The notes below the pieces were generated by a model. It had not been told where the DNA came from. It saw only the letters and a list, made by a program, of their open reading frames with translations, and did not search any database. Of a DNA stretch of 6,685 nucleotides, positions 1 through 6,685 are shown in pieces. The DNA is from Cytophagales bacterium. Its GTDB lineage: Bacteria; Bacteroidota; Bacteroidia; Cytophagales; Cyclobacteriaceae. Numbering within the stretch: the stretch's first letter is position 1; each line of letters starts with the position of its first letter. The DNA lies in assembly GCA_020063545.1 (NCBI GenBank), contig JAGUUF010000085.1, positions 1-6,685 on the forward strand, written 5' to 3'. The position numbers were made by a program, and so were the translations under genes.

Positions 1-2521
1 CGCGCATGGAAGTAAATCCGCCAAACGCAAAGGTTTTGGCCGCAGCCATTTTAGGTGGCTTTACGCTATAGTTCCATTCAACCACATTAATACCCTTTGC
101 TTTTCCCGGGTTCAACTCTATCAGCTTATTCCCATTGGCATCTTGTATTTCCAGGGTCATTTTGCCAAGGGTATGCCTACGCTTTTGGTAATAGATAATG
201 CGGGCTGCGGTACTGGCGTTTGCGCCTACAAACTGTGTTTCGGTACTGGCACCGCCAAAGCCGTTGGACTCATTAATAACTGTTGACCTTGTTTTAAAAA
301 AGTGCAGGTCTTTATTCAACACTTCTTCATTGAGCTGGCGCAGCGGACTGATGTCGTCAATGATAATCACACCTCTTCCGTGTGTGGCAATAACCAAGTC
401 GTTGGTACGTTTGTGCAATTCAATATAATGTACGTTGGCAGCCGGCATGTTGTTCGTGAATTTCATCCAGCTTTTGCCGCCATCAATGGTAATATATAAC
501 CCGAATTCCGTTCCCAGGAAGAGGAGGTTTTCATTCTCATAATCTTCCTGGATGTTCCGTGCAAAGCCGTAAATATCCGGTGTTACCAACGACTTCCAGG
601 TAACGCCAAAGTCTGTGGTTTTATACACATACGTATTCATGTCACCGGTTTGGTAGCCGGTAAACACGGCATAGGCGATACCCTTTCCAAACACACTTGC
701 TTCAATATGATAAACCATGGTGTTTTTGGGCAATCCCGGAACGTTTCCAACAACATTCGTCCAGGTTTTACCGCCATCGCGGGTAAGCTGCAGATTGCCG
801 TCATCGGTGCCTGCCCAAACAATGTTTTCATCGAGCGGAGATTCGGCAATGGTAAAGATGGTACAGTGGTTTTCAGCGCCTGAATTATCGCGCGAAAGAC
901 CCCCGGAATTTTCCTGGTTTTGTTTGGCCGGGTTGTTGGTAGTAAGGTCGGGCGAGATTTTTACCCAGGTTTCGCCCATATCGTCAGACCGGTGAACAAA
1001 CTGGCTGCCGATGTAAACCCGGTCGGGTTTGTTGGGGCTGGTGGTTAGCGAGGCATTCCAGTTAAACCGCAGTTTCGGATCATTTTTCGCGGGCAAGGGT
1101 TGAATCGTTTTAGCCTGGTCTTTTGCCGGATCAAACCGCCACACGTTTTCGGCTCCCTGCATTTCGGAGTAAATGAGTTTTTTAGTGGGATGGCGATATA
1201 CGCGGTAGCCATCGCCTACACCCACACGCACCCAGTCCTTTGCTTCAACGCCACCCGGAGAACTGGAAGGCCCGAACCAGCATCCGTTATCCTGAAGTCC
1301 GCCATACACGTTGTAGGGCTCTTCATCATCAACGCTTACGTGATAAAACTGCGATACAGGTATGTTCTCAACAATCTCCAGCGTAGTGCCGCCATCCCAT
1401 GATCGGTAAACACCCCCATCGGTGGCCACGTACATACGGTCGGAGTCTTTAATATCAAATACAATGTCGTGTACATCAGAATGGTTGGGACCAAGGTTCT
1501 TGAATGTTTTCCCGCCATCGCGCGAGATGGAACCCAAAAGCCCGGCCTTTACCACTACATCGGGGTTACGGGGATCAACTTCAATGCGCGAGAAGTAGAA
1601 CGGCCGTACCAGCAGTTCAAAATCGTTGTTGAGTTGCTTCCAGTTGGTCCCGGCATCATCACTCCGGTATAGTCCCTTATCCTTATCCTGTTCGGACTCA
1701 ATAACGGTGTACAGAATATTTGTATTGGATGGCGCCACGGCAATGGCCATACGGCCGAGTTTACCTTTCGGAAACCCGTTGTGAATTTTTGCAAAGGTTT
1801 TGCCGCCATCGGAAGATTTGTACAGGGCGCTGTTTTCACCACCCGAACTGAACGACCAGGGTGTTCTGCGCACTTCCCAGAAGGCTGCATACACGATATT
1901 CGGGTCTTTGGGGTCAAGTGTCAGGTCGCTGCAGCCGGTGGTTTTATTTACAAAAAGGATTTTATTCCAGGTTTTACCGCCATCCGTGGTTTTATACAAA
2001 CCACGCTCATCGCTGTCGCTCCACAGGGGGCCAAGTACGGCAACATAAATTTCATTTGGGTTTTTGGGGTTTACCTGTATGCCGGCAATGCGTTCGGATT
2101 TATCGAAGCCTATCTTTTGCCAGGTGGCGCCACCATCAGTGGTTTTATAAAGACCATCGCCAACAGAAACACTGTTGCGGGTCCAGACCTCACCTGTTCC
2201 GACATAAACCACATTGTCAGGGTTGGAGGGGTCAACTTCCACAGCGCCAATGCTTTGGCAGTAGTCATCAAAAATGGGGTTAAAGGTTGCCCCGCCATTG
2301 TTGCTCTTCCAAACACCGCCACCGGCAGTGCCTGCATAAATGATGCGTGCATTGGTGGGGTGAAGTTCAAGGTCGGTTATGCGGCCGCTCATAATGGCCG
2401 GGCCGATGTGGCGGGCTTTAAGGTCGCCAAATAATTCCTTGCCACGTGTTATGGCATCCTGAGCCGGTGAAGGCTGCAGCAGTACGACAAGTAATCCAAC
2501 GAATAAAAATGATTTTTTCAT
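1..2521 (-). CDS. Secreted BNR/Asp-box beta-propeller protein (VPS10/sortilin-like), C-terminus off the window
   Basis: My translation of the minus strand from the ATG at 2521 gives 840 codons with no stop before the window edge, so the gene is 3'-partial. Residues 1-20 form a signal peptide (MKK, then a hydrophobic run ending PSPA, cleavage likely before QD). There is no lipobox cysteine, so a soluble exported protein is expected. The N-terminal motif RHIGPAIMSGRITDL (37-51) and the YVGTGE-type blade strand are typical of the bacterial VPS10/sortilin-like BNR family. Eleven Asp boxes (S/T-x-D-x-G-x-T-W/F) begin at residues 73, 127, 178, 236, 287, 333, 374, 512, 580, 635 and 678, pointing to one large or two stacked propellers. 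ATHGRG (712-717) followed by VIIIDD marks the usual end of the propeller region, and a beta-rich C-terminal part begins after it. Relatives are often annotated 'glycosyl hydrolase' or 'exo-alpha-sialidase', but I see no sialidase FRIP/RIP motif, so no enzyme activity is claimed. No Shine-Dalgarno precedes the start. Family members usually exceed 1000 residues, so roughly 150-250 are probably missing. Confidence 0.9.
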   Translation of the reverse strand, partial: MKKSFLFVGLLVVLLQPSPAQDAITRGKELFGDLKARHIGPAIMSGRITDLELHPTNARIIYAGTAGGGVWKSNNGGATFNPIFDDYCQSIGAVEVDPSNPDNVVYVGTGEVWTRNSVSVGDGLYKTTDGGATWQKIGFDKSERIAGIQVNPKNPNEIYVAVLGPLWSDSDERGLYKTTDGGKTWNKILFVNKTTGCSDLTLDPKDPNIVYAAFWEVRRTPWSFSSGGENSALYKSSDGGKTFAKIHNGFPKGKLGRMAIAVAPSNTNILYTVIESEQDKDKGLYRSDDAGTNWKQLNNDFELLVRPFYFSRIEVDPRNPDVVVKAGLLGSISRDGGKTFKNLGPNHSDVHDIVFDIKDSDRMYVATDGGVYRSWDGGTTLEIVENIPVSQFYHVSVDDEEPYNVYGGLQDNGCWFGPSSSPGGVEAKDWVRVGVGDGYRVYRHPTKKLIYSEMQGAENVWRFDPAKDQAKTIQPLPAKNDPKLRFNWNASLTTSPNKPDRVYIGSQFVHRSDDMGETWVKISPDLTTNNPAKQNQENSGGLSRDNSGAENHCTIFTIAESPLDENIVWAGTDDGNLQLTRDGGKTWTNVVGNVPGLPKNTMVYHIEASVFGKGIAYAVFTGYQTGDMNTYVYKTTDFGVTWKSLVTPDIYGFARNIQEDYENENLLFLGTEFGLYITIDGGKSWMKFTNNMPAANVHYIELHKRTNDLVIATHGRGVIIIDDISPLRQLNEEVLNKDLHFFKTRSTVINESNGFGGASTETQFVGANASTAARIIYYQKRRHTLGKMTLEIQDANGNKLIELNPGKAKGINVVEWNYSVKPPKMAAAKTFAFGGFTSMR
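467..2305 (-). repeat. Eleven Asp-box blade repeats within the propeller gene
   Basis: The boxes lie at 2282-2305, 2120-2143, 1967-1990, 1793-1816, 1640-1663, 1502-1525, 1379-1402, 965-988, 761-784, 596-619 and 467-490. Several are alike at the DNA level: the 18 plus-strand bases at 761-778 recur exactly at 1967-1984, and a GTGGTTTTATA stretch encoding YKTT recurs next to the boxes near 615, 1986 and 2139. Spacing is about 46-58 codons between most of the first seven boxes. A gap of 138 codons then separates box 7 from box 8, which could hold degenerate blades or the junction between two propellers. These are coding repeats of a structural motif, not mobile or CRISPR repeats. Confidence 0.85.
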
Positions 2522-2550
2522 GCATTGATGGGTAAAAAGGTGAGACAATA

Positions 2551-2591
2551 AAACGAAATAAAAAGGCCTGACCGGATTCGGTCAAGCCTTT
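2551..2591 (-). terminator. Rho-independent terminator of the 2628-3377 gene
   Basis: On the plus strand 2562-2567 (AAAGGC) pairs with 2586-2591 (GCCTTT), and 2569-2574 (TGACCG) pairs with 2579-2584 (CGGTCA). One C-A mismatch (2568/2585) separates the two arms, and the loop is the four bases GATT. Read on the minus strand, the hairpin is followed by a T-rich tract (2564 down to 2551), as expected for an intrinsic terminator. It starts 36 bases past the stop of the 249-residue gene. The plus-strand side has no T tract, so it acts in one direction only. It ends only 29 bases before the ATG of the propeller gene. Confidence 0.85.
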
Positions 2592-2627
2592 GAATAAGTT
2601 ATGTTACGTTGTAATCAACTTCAGTTA

Positions 2628-3377
2628 TTAGTTACCTTCAGGGAATTTAAAGAGGGAGTCATCCACTTTAGGATTCAATTCATAGGCTGTGATCTTCAAT
2701 GCCTGACTTGCCATGCCTTTAACTCCTTGTGCCATGGAGAATGGCATCATCAGACCATCAACCTCCTGGTAATCACTCCATGTAATTTGCTGCGTCATTC
2801 CTTTCGCCTGGCCCGACTTGATTTCACTCTCCATCAGTAACGGTACATAATTTTCGGCATCGAAGTAATAGAATAGAACGTTATCGGTTGAAACGCCATC
2901 CACCTTAATCGGTTTTTTGGTCAGTTTGATTTTATAACACTCGGTGCCTTCAATGGTTTCCTTACCGACAAGTTCCGCCTTTAGTCCGCGTTCTTTGTAA
3001 TTTAAAAAGGGATCCGGAAAATCTCCGATTTCTTGTTTGAAATTCTCAGTTGCCTCGGCATCGCTGCGTTCGGCTTTCATGTTCATATAATTGGTTGACC
3101 AAAGAGTTGATCCGTCATAGACGCCTTGCTTAAGCACCATTCCCTGAAATGTAACCGAGGTGTACTGACGACCGTCCTTAAGTTGCACAATCTCCAACGG
3201 AATATCCATACCCATTTGGTTTACAGAGGCCTTGATTTTGAGGCCAGTAAGCGCCTTCCATTTGGCAATGCCCCCGGTGTTTTCGAAATACTTTTTAATG
3301 ATATCGTCAACCGTCTGGCTGTACGTAACTGATCCGATTGCCAGAAGGGCAATCATTGATAAAAACCTGATTTTCAT
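2628..3377 (-). CDS. Exported LolA-like / outer membrane lipoprotein-sorting-like protein
   Basis: This 249-residue protein starts with a clear signal peptide (MKIRF, hydrophobic core, likely cleavage after VTYS at residue 20, before QT). There is no lipobox cysteine, so it should be periplasmic or secreted. The mature part begins with a helix (VDDIIKKYFENTGG, then IAKWKALTGLKIKA), followed by alternating strands. Landmarks are ELVGKETIEGTECYKIKLT (135-153), YYFDAENYVPLLMES (170-184), SDYQEVDGLMMPFSM (201-215) and a closing LNPKVDDSLFKFP (234-246). This layout matches a large Bacteroidota family with a LolA/LolB-like half-barrel fold, usually named 'outer membrane lipoprotein-sorting protein'. 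Such folds bind lipid or lipoprotein acyl chains. That this protein does so is inference, and it is unlikely to be the housekeeping LolA itself. It is a complete single gene with its own terminator at 2551-2591 and a candidate promoter in the divergent region. No Shine-Dalgarno is visible. Confidence 0.85.
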   Translation of the reverse strand: MKIRFLSMIALLAIGSVTYSQTVDDIIKKYFENTGGIAKWKALTGLKIKASVNQMGMDIPLEIVQLKDGRQYTSVTFQGMVLKQGVYDGSTLWSTNYMNMKAERSDAEATENFKQEIGDFPDPFLNYKERGLKAELVGKETIEGTECYKIKLTKKPIKVDGVSTDNVLFYYFDAENYVPLLMESEIKSGQAKGMTQQITWSDYQEVDGLMMPFSMAQGVKGMASQALKITAYELNPKVDDSLFKFPEGN

Positions 3378-3436
3378 AGTTTGATTTAGTTTGGTGATTT
3401 GTCGGGTGAGGCTGCAATTTGTTACAGCGAATGTGC

Positions 3437-3465
3437 CAAATTAACGCAATTTTTCTGATGCCCAA
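3437..3465 (-). promoter_or_regulatory. Candidate Bacteroidota-type promoter for the 2628-3377 gene
   Basis: Read on the minus strand, TTG (3465-3463) is followed after 18 bases by TTAATTTG (3444-3437), one mismatch from the Bacteroidota -7 consensus TAnnTTTG. Transcription would begin around 3430, leaving a leader of roughly 50 bases to the ATG at 3377. The position and spacing are reasonable, but short motifs in AT-rich DNA arise by chance, so this is a moderate-to-weak call. Confidence 0.35.
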
Positions 3466-3511
3466 TATTCCCGTCAAATCTTCGCCTTTGCGCTGCCTCC
3501 CTTCGTTTAAT

Positions 3512-3533
3512 TATTATTTTAAGGCTATTTTAG
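3512..3533 (+). promoter_or_regulatory. AT-rich candidate promoter region for the ABC transporter gene
   Basis: Two imperfect -7 candidates lie here. TATTTTAG (3526-3533) is one mismatch from TAnnTTTG and lies 16 bases before the ATG, but has no obvious -33 element. TATTATTT (3512-3519) is a poorer match but lies 21 bases after a TTTG at 3487-3490. I cannot choose between them from sequence alone. The rest of the 172-base divergent gap shows no clear operator or hairpin. Confidence 0.3.
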
Positions 3534-3549
3534 GCCGTATTTCCCGGGC

Positions 3550-6500
3550 ATGAGTGAAGAATTACTGAAGGCCATTATCCAGTTGTTTGCCATCGTGGCG
3601 CGCGAGCGCATTACCGAGGATGAGCGCAACAACATCAAAGAGTTTCTGAGCCTGCACCTTAACCGCGACTCGACCAAATACTACCTGAACCTGTTCGATG
3701 ATTTCTGCAAGAACCACAAGGTTGAATCGACACAGGACTTAAGCGCCCTTGACCCGGATACCATCCAGTTTGTTGACGATTGGTCGCGCATCATGCAAAT
3801 CAGCAAACAGGTTAACCAGGCGCTTACCATGCAGCAAAAACTGGTGCTAATTGTAAAGATCATTGAACTGGTATTTGCCGACTGGGAAATATCTGAGCGG
3901 CAGGAAAACCTCATTTTCTATATTGGCCAGGCATTGAAAATACCGCGCAAGGAAATCGATGCCCTTCGCAATTTCGTTGTGGGTCAGGATATTGACGAAC
4001 TATCGGCACCCAACGTACTGGTAATTGATGAAGGATACGATGACAAGCCGTACCCGGGGCCGCGGATTATCGAAAAAAACATAAACGGTTTAGTTGCCAT
4101 CCTGAAACTGGAGGAGACCTACTTCATAAAATACCTCGGCATTTCGGTATTATACCTAAACAGTATCCCTTTAAAAAGTCGTAAAGTGGATATCTTCCCT
4201 ACCGGCAGCACCATCCGGGGCGATAAGATTGAGCCGATTTACTACAGCGATATAGTCGGGCGCTTTTTGGTTGGGGGCCAGTTGCAAAAAATTACGTTCA
4301 CGGCCGACCATATCTTTTATCACTTTAAATCGGGCAGGGCAGGGTTGCAGAATATTAACATAGCCGAACAGGGCGGAAAACTCATCGGCATTATGGGCGC
4401 CAGCGGCTCGGGTAAATCAACGTTGCTGAATGTATTAAACGGATCGGAGGCGCCTTCAAGCGGCAGGGTCGCCATCAACGGCATTGACATCCATGAAAAT
4501 CCTGAAAAAGTTCAGGGTATTATCGGGTACATTCCGCAGGATGACCTGCTGATTGAAGATTTAACCGTGTTTGAAAACCTGTATTACGCGGCACGGCTGT
4601 GTTTCGGTCAGTACACAAAGGAACAAATTGCCGAACTGGTAGAAAAGGTGCTGAACCAGCTTGGGTTAAGTGAAACACGTAACCTTAAAGTCGGTTCGCC
4701 TTTGCAGAAAACCATAAGTGGCGGCCAGCGTAAACGGCTTAATATCGGGTTGGAGCTGCTGCGCGAGCCCGCCATTCTATTTGTTGATGAGCCTACCTCC
4801 GGGCTTTCCTCGCGCGATTCGGAAAACATCATGGACCTGCTCAAGGAACTTTCACTGCGGGGTAAAATGATTTTTGTGGTTATTCACCAGCCTTCGTCCG
4901 ATATTTTTAAAATGTTCGATACGCTGATTATCCTTGATGTAGGCGGTTTCCAGATTTACTACGGCAACCCGGTTGAATCGGTAATTTATTTCCGCGACAT
5001 AATTAATGCCGCCAACAAAACACAGGGTGCATGCCCCGAATGCGGCAACATCAACCCCGAACAGGTTTTCAACATCATTGAAACCAAAGTTGTTAATGAA
5101 TACGGGCGGCTTACCAACACCCGAAAAATTTCGCCCGGGCAGTGGTACCAGTATTTTAAGCAGAAGCTAAAAATCTCCAGGGTTGAGCATAGCCGCGATG
5201 CCCTGCCGGTTACCCAGGCCATTGCAGGCAAGCTAAGCCAGTTGAAGATCTTCATGATTCGTGATGTGCTGGCCAAACTTTCCAACCGGCAATACCTGTA
5301 CATTAACCTGCTGGAAGCCCCTGTGCTGGCGTTTTTCATCAGCTTTATGGTGAAGTATTACAATGTGCTGGCCGGCAGCGATGCACGCTATACATTTTTC
5401 GATAACCAGAATATCCCGGTTTACTTTTTTATGAGCGTGGTGGTGGCGCTGTTTTTCGGGCTTACGCTAAGTGCCGAAGAAATCTTCAGGGACAGGAAAA
5501 TTTTAAAACGTGAGAAGTTTCTGCACTTAAGCCGGGCCAGTTACCTGTATTCAAAAGTAGTGGTGCTGTTCTCGATATCCGCTATTCAGACATTTTCATT
5601 TCTGATTATCGGAAACCTGGTGCTGGAAATACCTTTAACCGAAATGCGGTACTGGCTTATCCTGTTCAGCACTTCGTGTTTTGCCAACATCCTGGGATTG
5701 AATATCAGCGCGGCCTTTAATTCGGCTGTTACCATTTATATTCTCATTCCGCTGTTAATCATACCGCAACTGCTTCTGAGCGGTGTGGTTATCCAGTTTG
5801 ATCGCTTCAACCCGCAGGTAGGCGAACCGGTAGGTGTGCCCCTGATGGGGGATGTGATGGCATCGCGCTGGGCCTTCGAAGCATACATGGTTACGCAATT
5901 CCGGGATAACCCGTACGAAAAAGAATTGTATGAATGGGACAAAACCATTGCCATTTCGGACTTTAAACGAATGTACCTGATACCCGAACTGGAATCAAAA
6001 CTTTCGTATTGCCTCAACAGCCGCGACCATTGGCGGAATAAAAATCACAGAGAACTGCAGTACACCCTGGCCTTATTGCGAAACGAAATTACCAACGAGT
6101 TAAAACTGGTTGGTGAAGATAAACTGCCCGAAATTGTAAAACTGGAAATCGGGAAATTTGATTCGGCCGCGTATGACTCCACCCAGCGTTTTTTGGGTAA
6201 GCTTCGAAACTATTACACTGCTAAACTTAACCAGGCTGCCAGTAAGCGCGATGCATACATTAATGAAAGAATCAAAACACCCCAAGAAGAAGTTGCGTAT
6301 GAGGCGTTCCGGAAGCAATATGCCAACAAAGAAGTTGGCGATTGGGTGAAAAACGTAACGACCCAGCAGCGCATTATTGAGTACGAAGGAAACCTTATTC
6401 AGAAGTACTTTCCCATTTATATGGAAGAACACAGACCCAAACATTTTTTTGATTATACGGCCAATTTTTATCAGCCCACCAAGCATTTTGCCGGACGGGT

Positions 6501-6639
6501 ATTCGATACCTACTATTTCAACATTGCGGTCATCTGGCTGATGACTGCGTTTTTATTCATCACCTTGTATTTCGACTTGCTGCGCAAACTTATCGTAATA
6601 ATTGAGCGCAGAAAGTACAGGAAGCGCGACAGGAATTGA
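3550..6639 (+). CDS. TerB-domain ABCG-like ABC transporter, ATPase and permease fused (half transporter)
   Basis: The 1029-residue protein has the ABCG order, ATPase before permease, in the inner membrane. Residues 1-150 are helical and TerB-like, with two similar halves (near 12-30 and 100-140; DWEISE at 111-116 resembles the TerB DGEIS motif). Residues 168-240 are a beta-rich segment I cannot assign. The ATPase domain (about 248-470) is intact: Walker A GASGSGKST 283-291 (K289), Q-loop Q330, signature ISGGQRKR 389-396, Walker B ILFVDEPT 409-416 (E414) and H-loop H446. The D-loop reads SGLSSRD with no Asp at the usual place. The linker carries CPEC (495-498). Membrane helices lie near 587-608, 622-642, 666-692, 702-723, 727-748 and 989-1010. 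Residues 749-985 between helices 5 and 6 are a large hydrophilic, mainly helical insertion, presumably periplasmic, starting with the ABCG-like SRWAFEA (772-778). The tail is very basic. Typical ABCG half transporters have about 600-700 residues. It probably works as a homodimer; substrate and direction are unknown, export being usual for ABCG. An in-frame stop at 3520-3522 leaves ATG 3550 as the only ATG start. No Shine-Dalgarno is seen. Confidence 0.93.
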   Translation: MSEELLKAIIQLFAIVARERITEDERNNIKEFLSLHLNRDSTKYYLNLFDDFCKNHKVESTQDLSALDPDTIQFVDDWSRIMQISKQVNQALTMQQKLVLIVKIIELVFADWEISERQENLIFYIGQALKIPRKEIDALRNFVVGQDIDELSAPNVLVIDEGYDDKPYPGPRIIEKNINGLVAILKLEETYFIKYLGISVLYLNSIPLKSRKVDIFPTGSTIRGDKIEPIYYSDIVGRFLVGGQLQKITFTADHIFYHFKSGRAGLQNINIAEQGGKLIGIMGASGSGKSTLLNVLNGSEAPSSGRVAINGIDIHENPEKVQGIIGYIPQDDLLIEDLTVFENLYYAARLCFGQYTKEQIAELVEKVLNQLGLSETRNLKVGSPLQKTISGGQRKRLNIGLELLREPAILFVDEPTSGLSSRDSENIMDLLKELSLRGKMIFVVIHQPSSDIFKMFDTLIILDVGGFQIYYGNPVESVIYFRDIINAANKTQGACPECGNINPEQVFNIIETKVVNEYGRLTNTRKISPGQWYQYFKQKLKISRVEHSRDALPVTQAIAGKLSQLKIFMIRDVLAKLSNRQYLYINLLEAPVLAFFISFMVKYYNVLAGSDARYTFFDNQNIPVYFFMSVVVALFFGLTLSAEEIFRDRKILKREKFLHLSRASYLYSKVVVLFSISAIQTFSFLIIGNLVLEIPLTEMRYWLILFSTSCFANILGLNISAAFNSAVTIYILIPLLIIPQLLLSGVVIQFDRFNPQVGEPVGVPLMGDVMASRWAFEAYMVTQFRDNPYEKELYEWDKTIAISDFKRMYLIPELESKLSYCLNSRDHWRNKNHRELQYTLALLRNEITNELKLVGEDKLPEIVKLEIGKFDSAAYDSTQRFLGKLRNYYTAKLNQAASKRDAYINERIKTPQEEVAYEAFRKQYANKEVGDWVKNVTTQQRIIEYEGNLIQKYFPIYMEEHRPKHFFDYTANFYQPTKHFAGRVFDTYYFNIAVIWLMTAFLFITLYFDLLRKLIVIIERRKYRKRDRN

Positions 6640-6648
6640 GATTTATTT

Positions 6649-6656
6649 TATTTTTG
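6649..6656 (+). promoter_or_regulatory. Perfect TAnnTTTG -7 element before the next gene
   Basis: TATTTTTG matches the Bacteroidota -7 consensus at every defined position. It starts 10 bases after the stop of the transporter gene and ends 20 bases before the next ATG, giving a short leader of roughly 14 bases. No good -33 TTG lies at normal spacing; the TTG at 6636-6638 is only 10 bases upstream. No terminator hairpin is visible between the transporter stop and this point, so read-through from the transporter gene is also possible. Confidence 0.5.
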
Positions 6657-6676
6657 CCGAAACTAAATTCAGAACA

Positions 6677-6685
6677 ATGAACAAA
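6677..6685 (+). CDS. Start of a further gene (MNK...), cut by the window edge
   Basis: An ATG at 6677 is followed by AAC AAA (Met-Asn-Lys), a usual beginning for a Bacteroidota gene and compatible with the start of a signal peptide. It lies 37 bases after the transporter stop and just downstream of a perfect -7 element. Only three codons are present, so the product cannot be named. Confidence 0.5.

Noticed and set aside
198..1672. Several 60-100 codon open frames on both strands across the propeller gene
   Set aside because: They overlap the continuous 840-codon frame, lack recognisable domains, and are explained by few stops in this GC-moderate repeat-containing gene.
467..2305. Recurring short DNA repeats that could suggest a CRISPR array or tandem repeat element
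   Set aside because: The repeats are in frame, variable, spaced by about 140-410 bases, and encode Asp boxes.
1781..2434. 217-codon plus-strand open frame opposite the propeller gene
   Set aside because: It lies fully antisense to the well-supported propeller gene. Its repeating Gly-Phe-Ile / Ala-Ile phrases are the reverse complement of the Asp boxes, and it matches no family I recognise.
1..2521. Possible frameshift or pseudogene in the propeller gene
   Set aside because: Codon-by-codon reading of the minus strand gave one uninterrupted frame with coherent family motifs throughout; it is only cut by the window edge.
3541..3549. CCCGGG palindrome just before the transporter ATG as an operator
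   Set aside because: A six-base palindrome is too short to support a regulator site, and another CCCGGG occurs inside the propeller gene near 105-110.
3550..4020. Tellurite resistance function from the TerB-like domain
   Set aside because: The fold similarity alone does not imply tellurite resistance, and no other ter genes are present in the window.
6100..6486. 128-codon minus-strand frame inside the transporter gene, and similar ones at 4986-5339 and 5736-6017
   Set aside because: These are antisense shadows of the intact 1029-residue gene, with no independent promoter or domain signal.

Overview
This window looks like an ordinary chromosomal segment of a Bacteroidota bacterium, probably of the Cytophagales type. 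That placement is inferred from the protein families, the lack of clear Shine-Dalgarno sequences before the starts, and a perfect TAnnTTTG -7 promoter element near the right edge. I see no rRNA, tRNA, CRISPR array, insertion sequence or phage gene.

Layout. Positions 1-2521 (minus strand) are filled by one long gene for a secreted multi-bladed beta-propeller with BNR/Asp-box repeats (VPS10/sortilin-like family). It has a signal peptide and 11 recognisable Asp boxes, and runs off the left edge, so its C-terminus is missing. It reads as one open frame of 840 codons with no stop from its ATG to the window edge. Positions 2522-2627 hold a Rho-independent terminator that belongs to the next gene upstream on the same strand. 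Positions 2628-3377 (minus) encode a 249-residue exported protein resembling the LolA-like 'outer membrane lipoprotein-sorting' proteins common in Bacteroidota. Positions 3378-3549 are a 172-base divergent intergenic region with candidate promoters on both strands.

Positions 3550-6639 (plus) encode the most distinctive product, a 1029-residue ABCG-like half transporter. A TerB-like helical domain and a short uncharacterised beta-rich segment precede the ATPase domain. A CxxC pair sits in the linker to the membrane domain. A helical, presumably periplasmic insertion of about 235 residues lies between the fifth and sixth membrane helices. A promoter element and the first three codons (MNK) of another plus-strand gene close the window.

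How they fit together. The two minus-strand genes are tandem, both encode exported proteins, and are separated by a strong-looking terminator, so they are probably not a simple operon. The ABC transporter is transcribed away from them. Nothing in the sequence ties the three proteins to one pathway. The main candidate for something under-described is the TerB-ABCG fusion architecture; its substrate cannot be read from the sequence.
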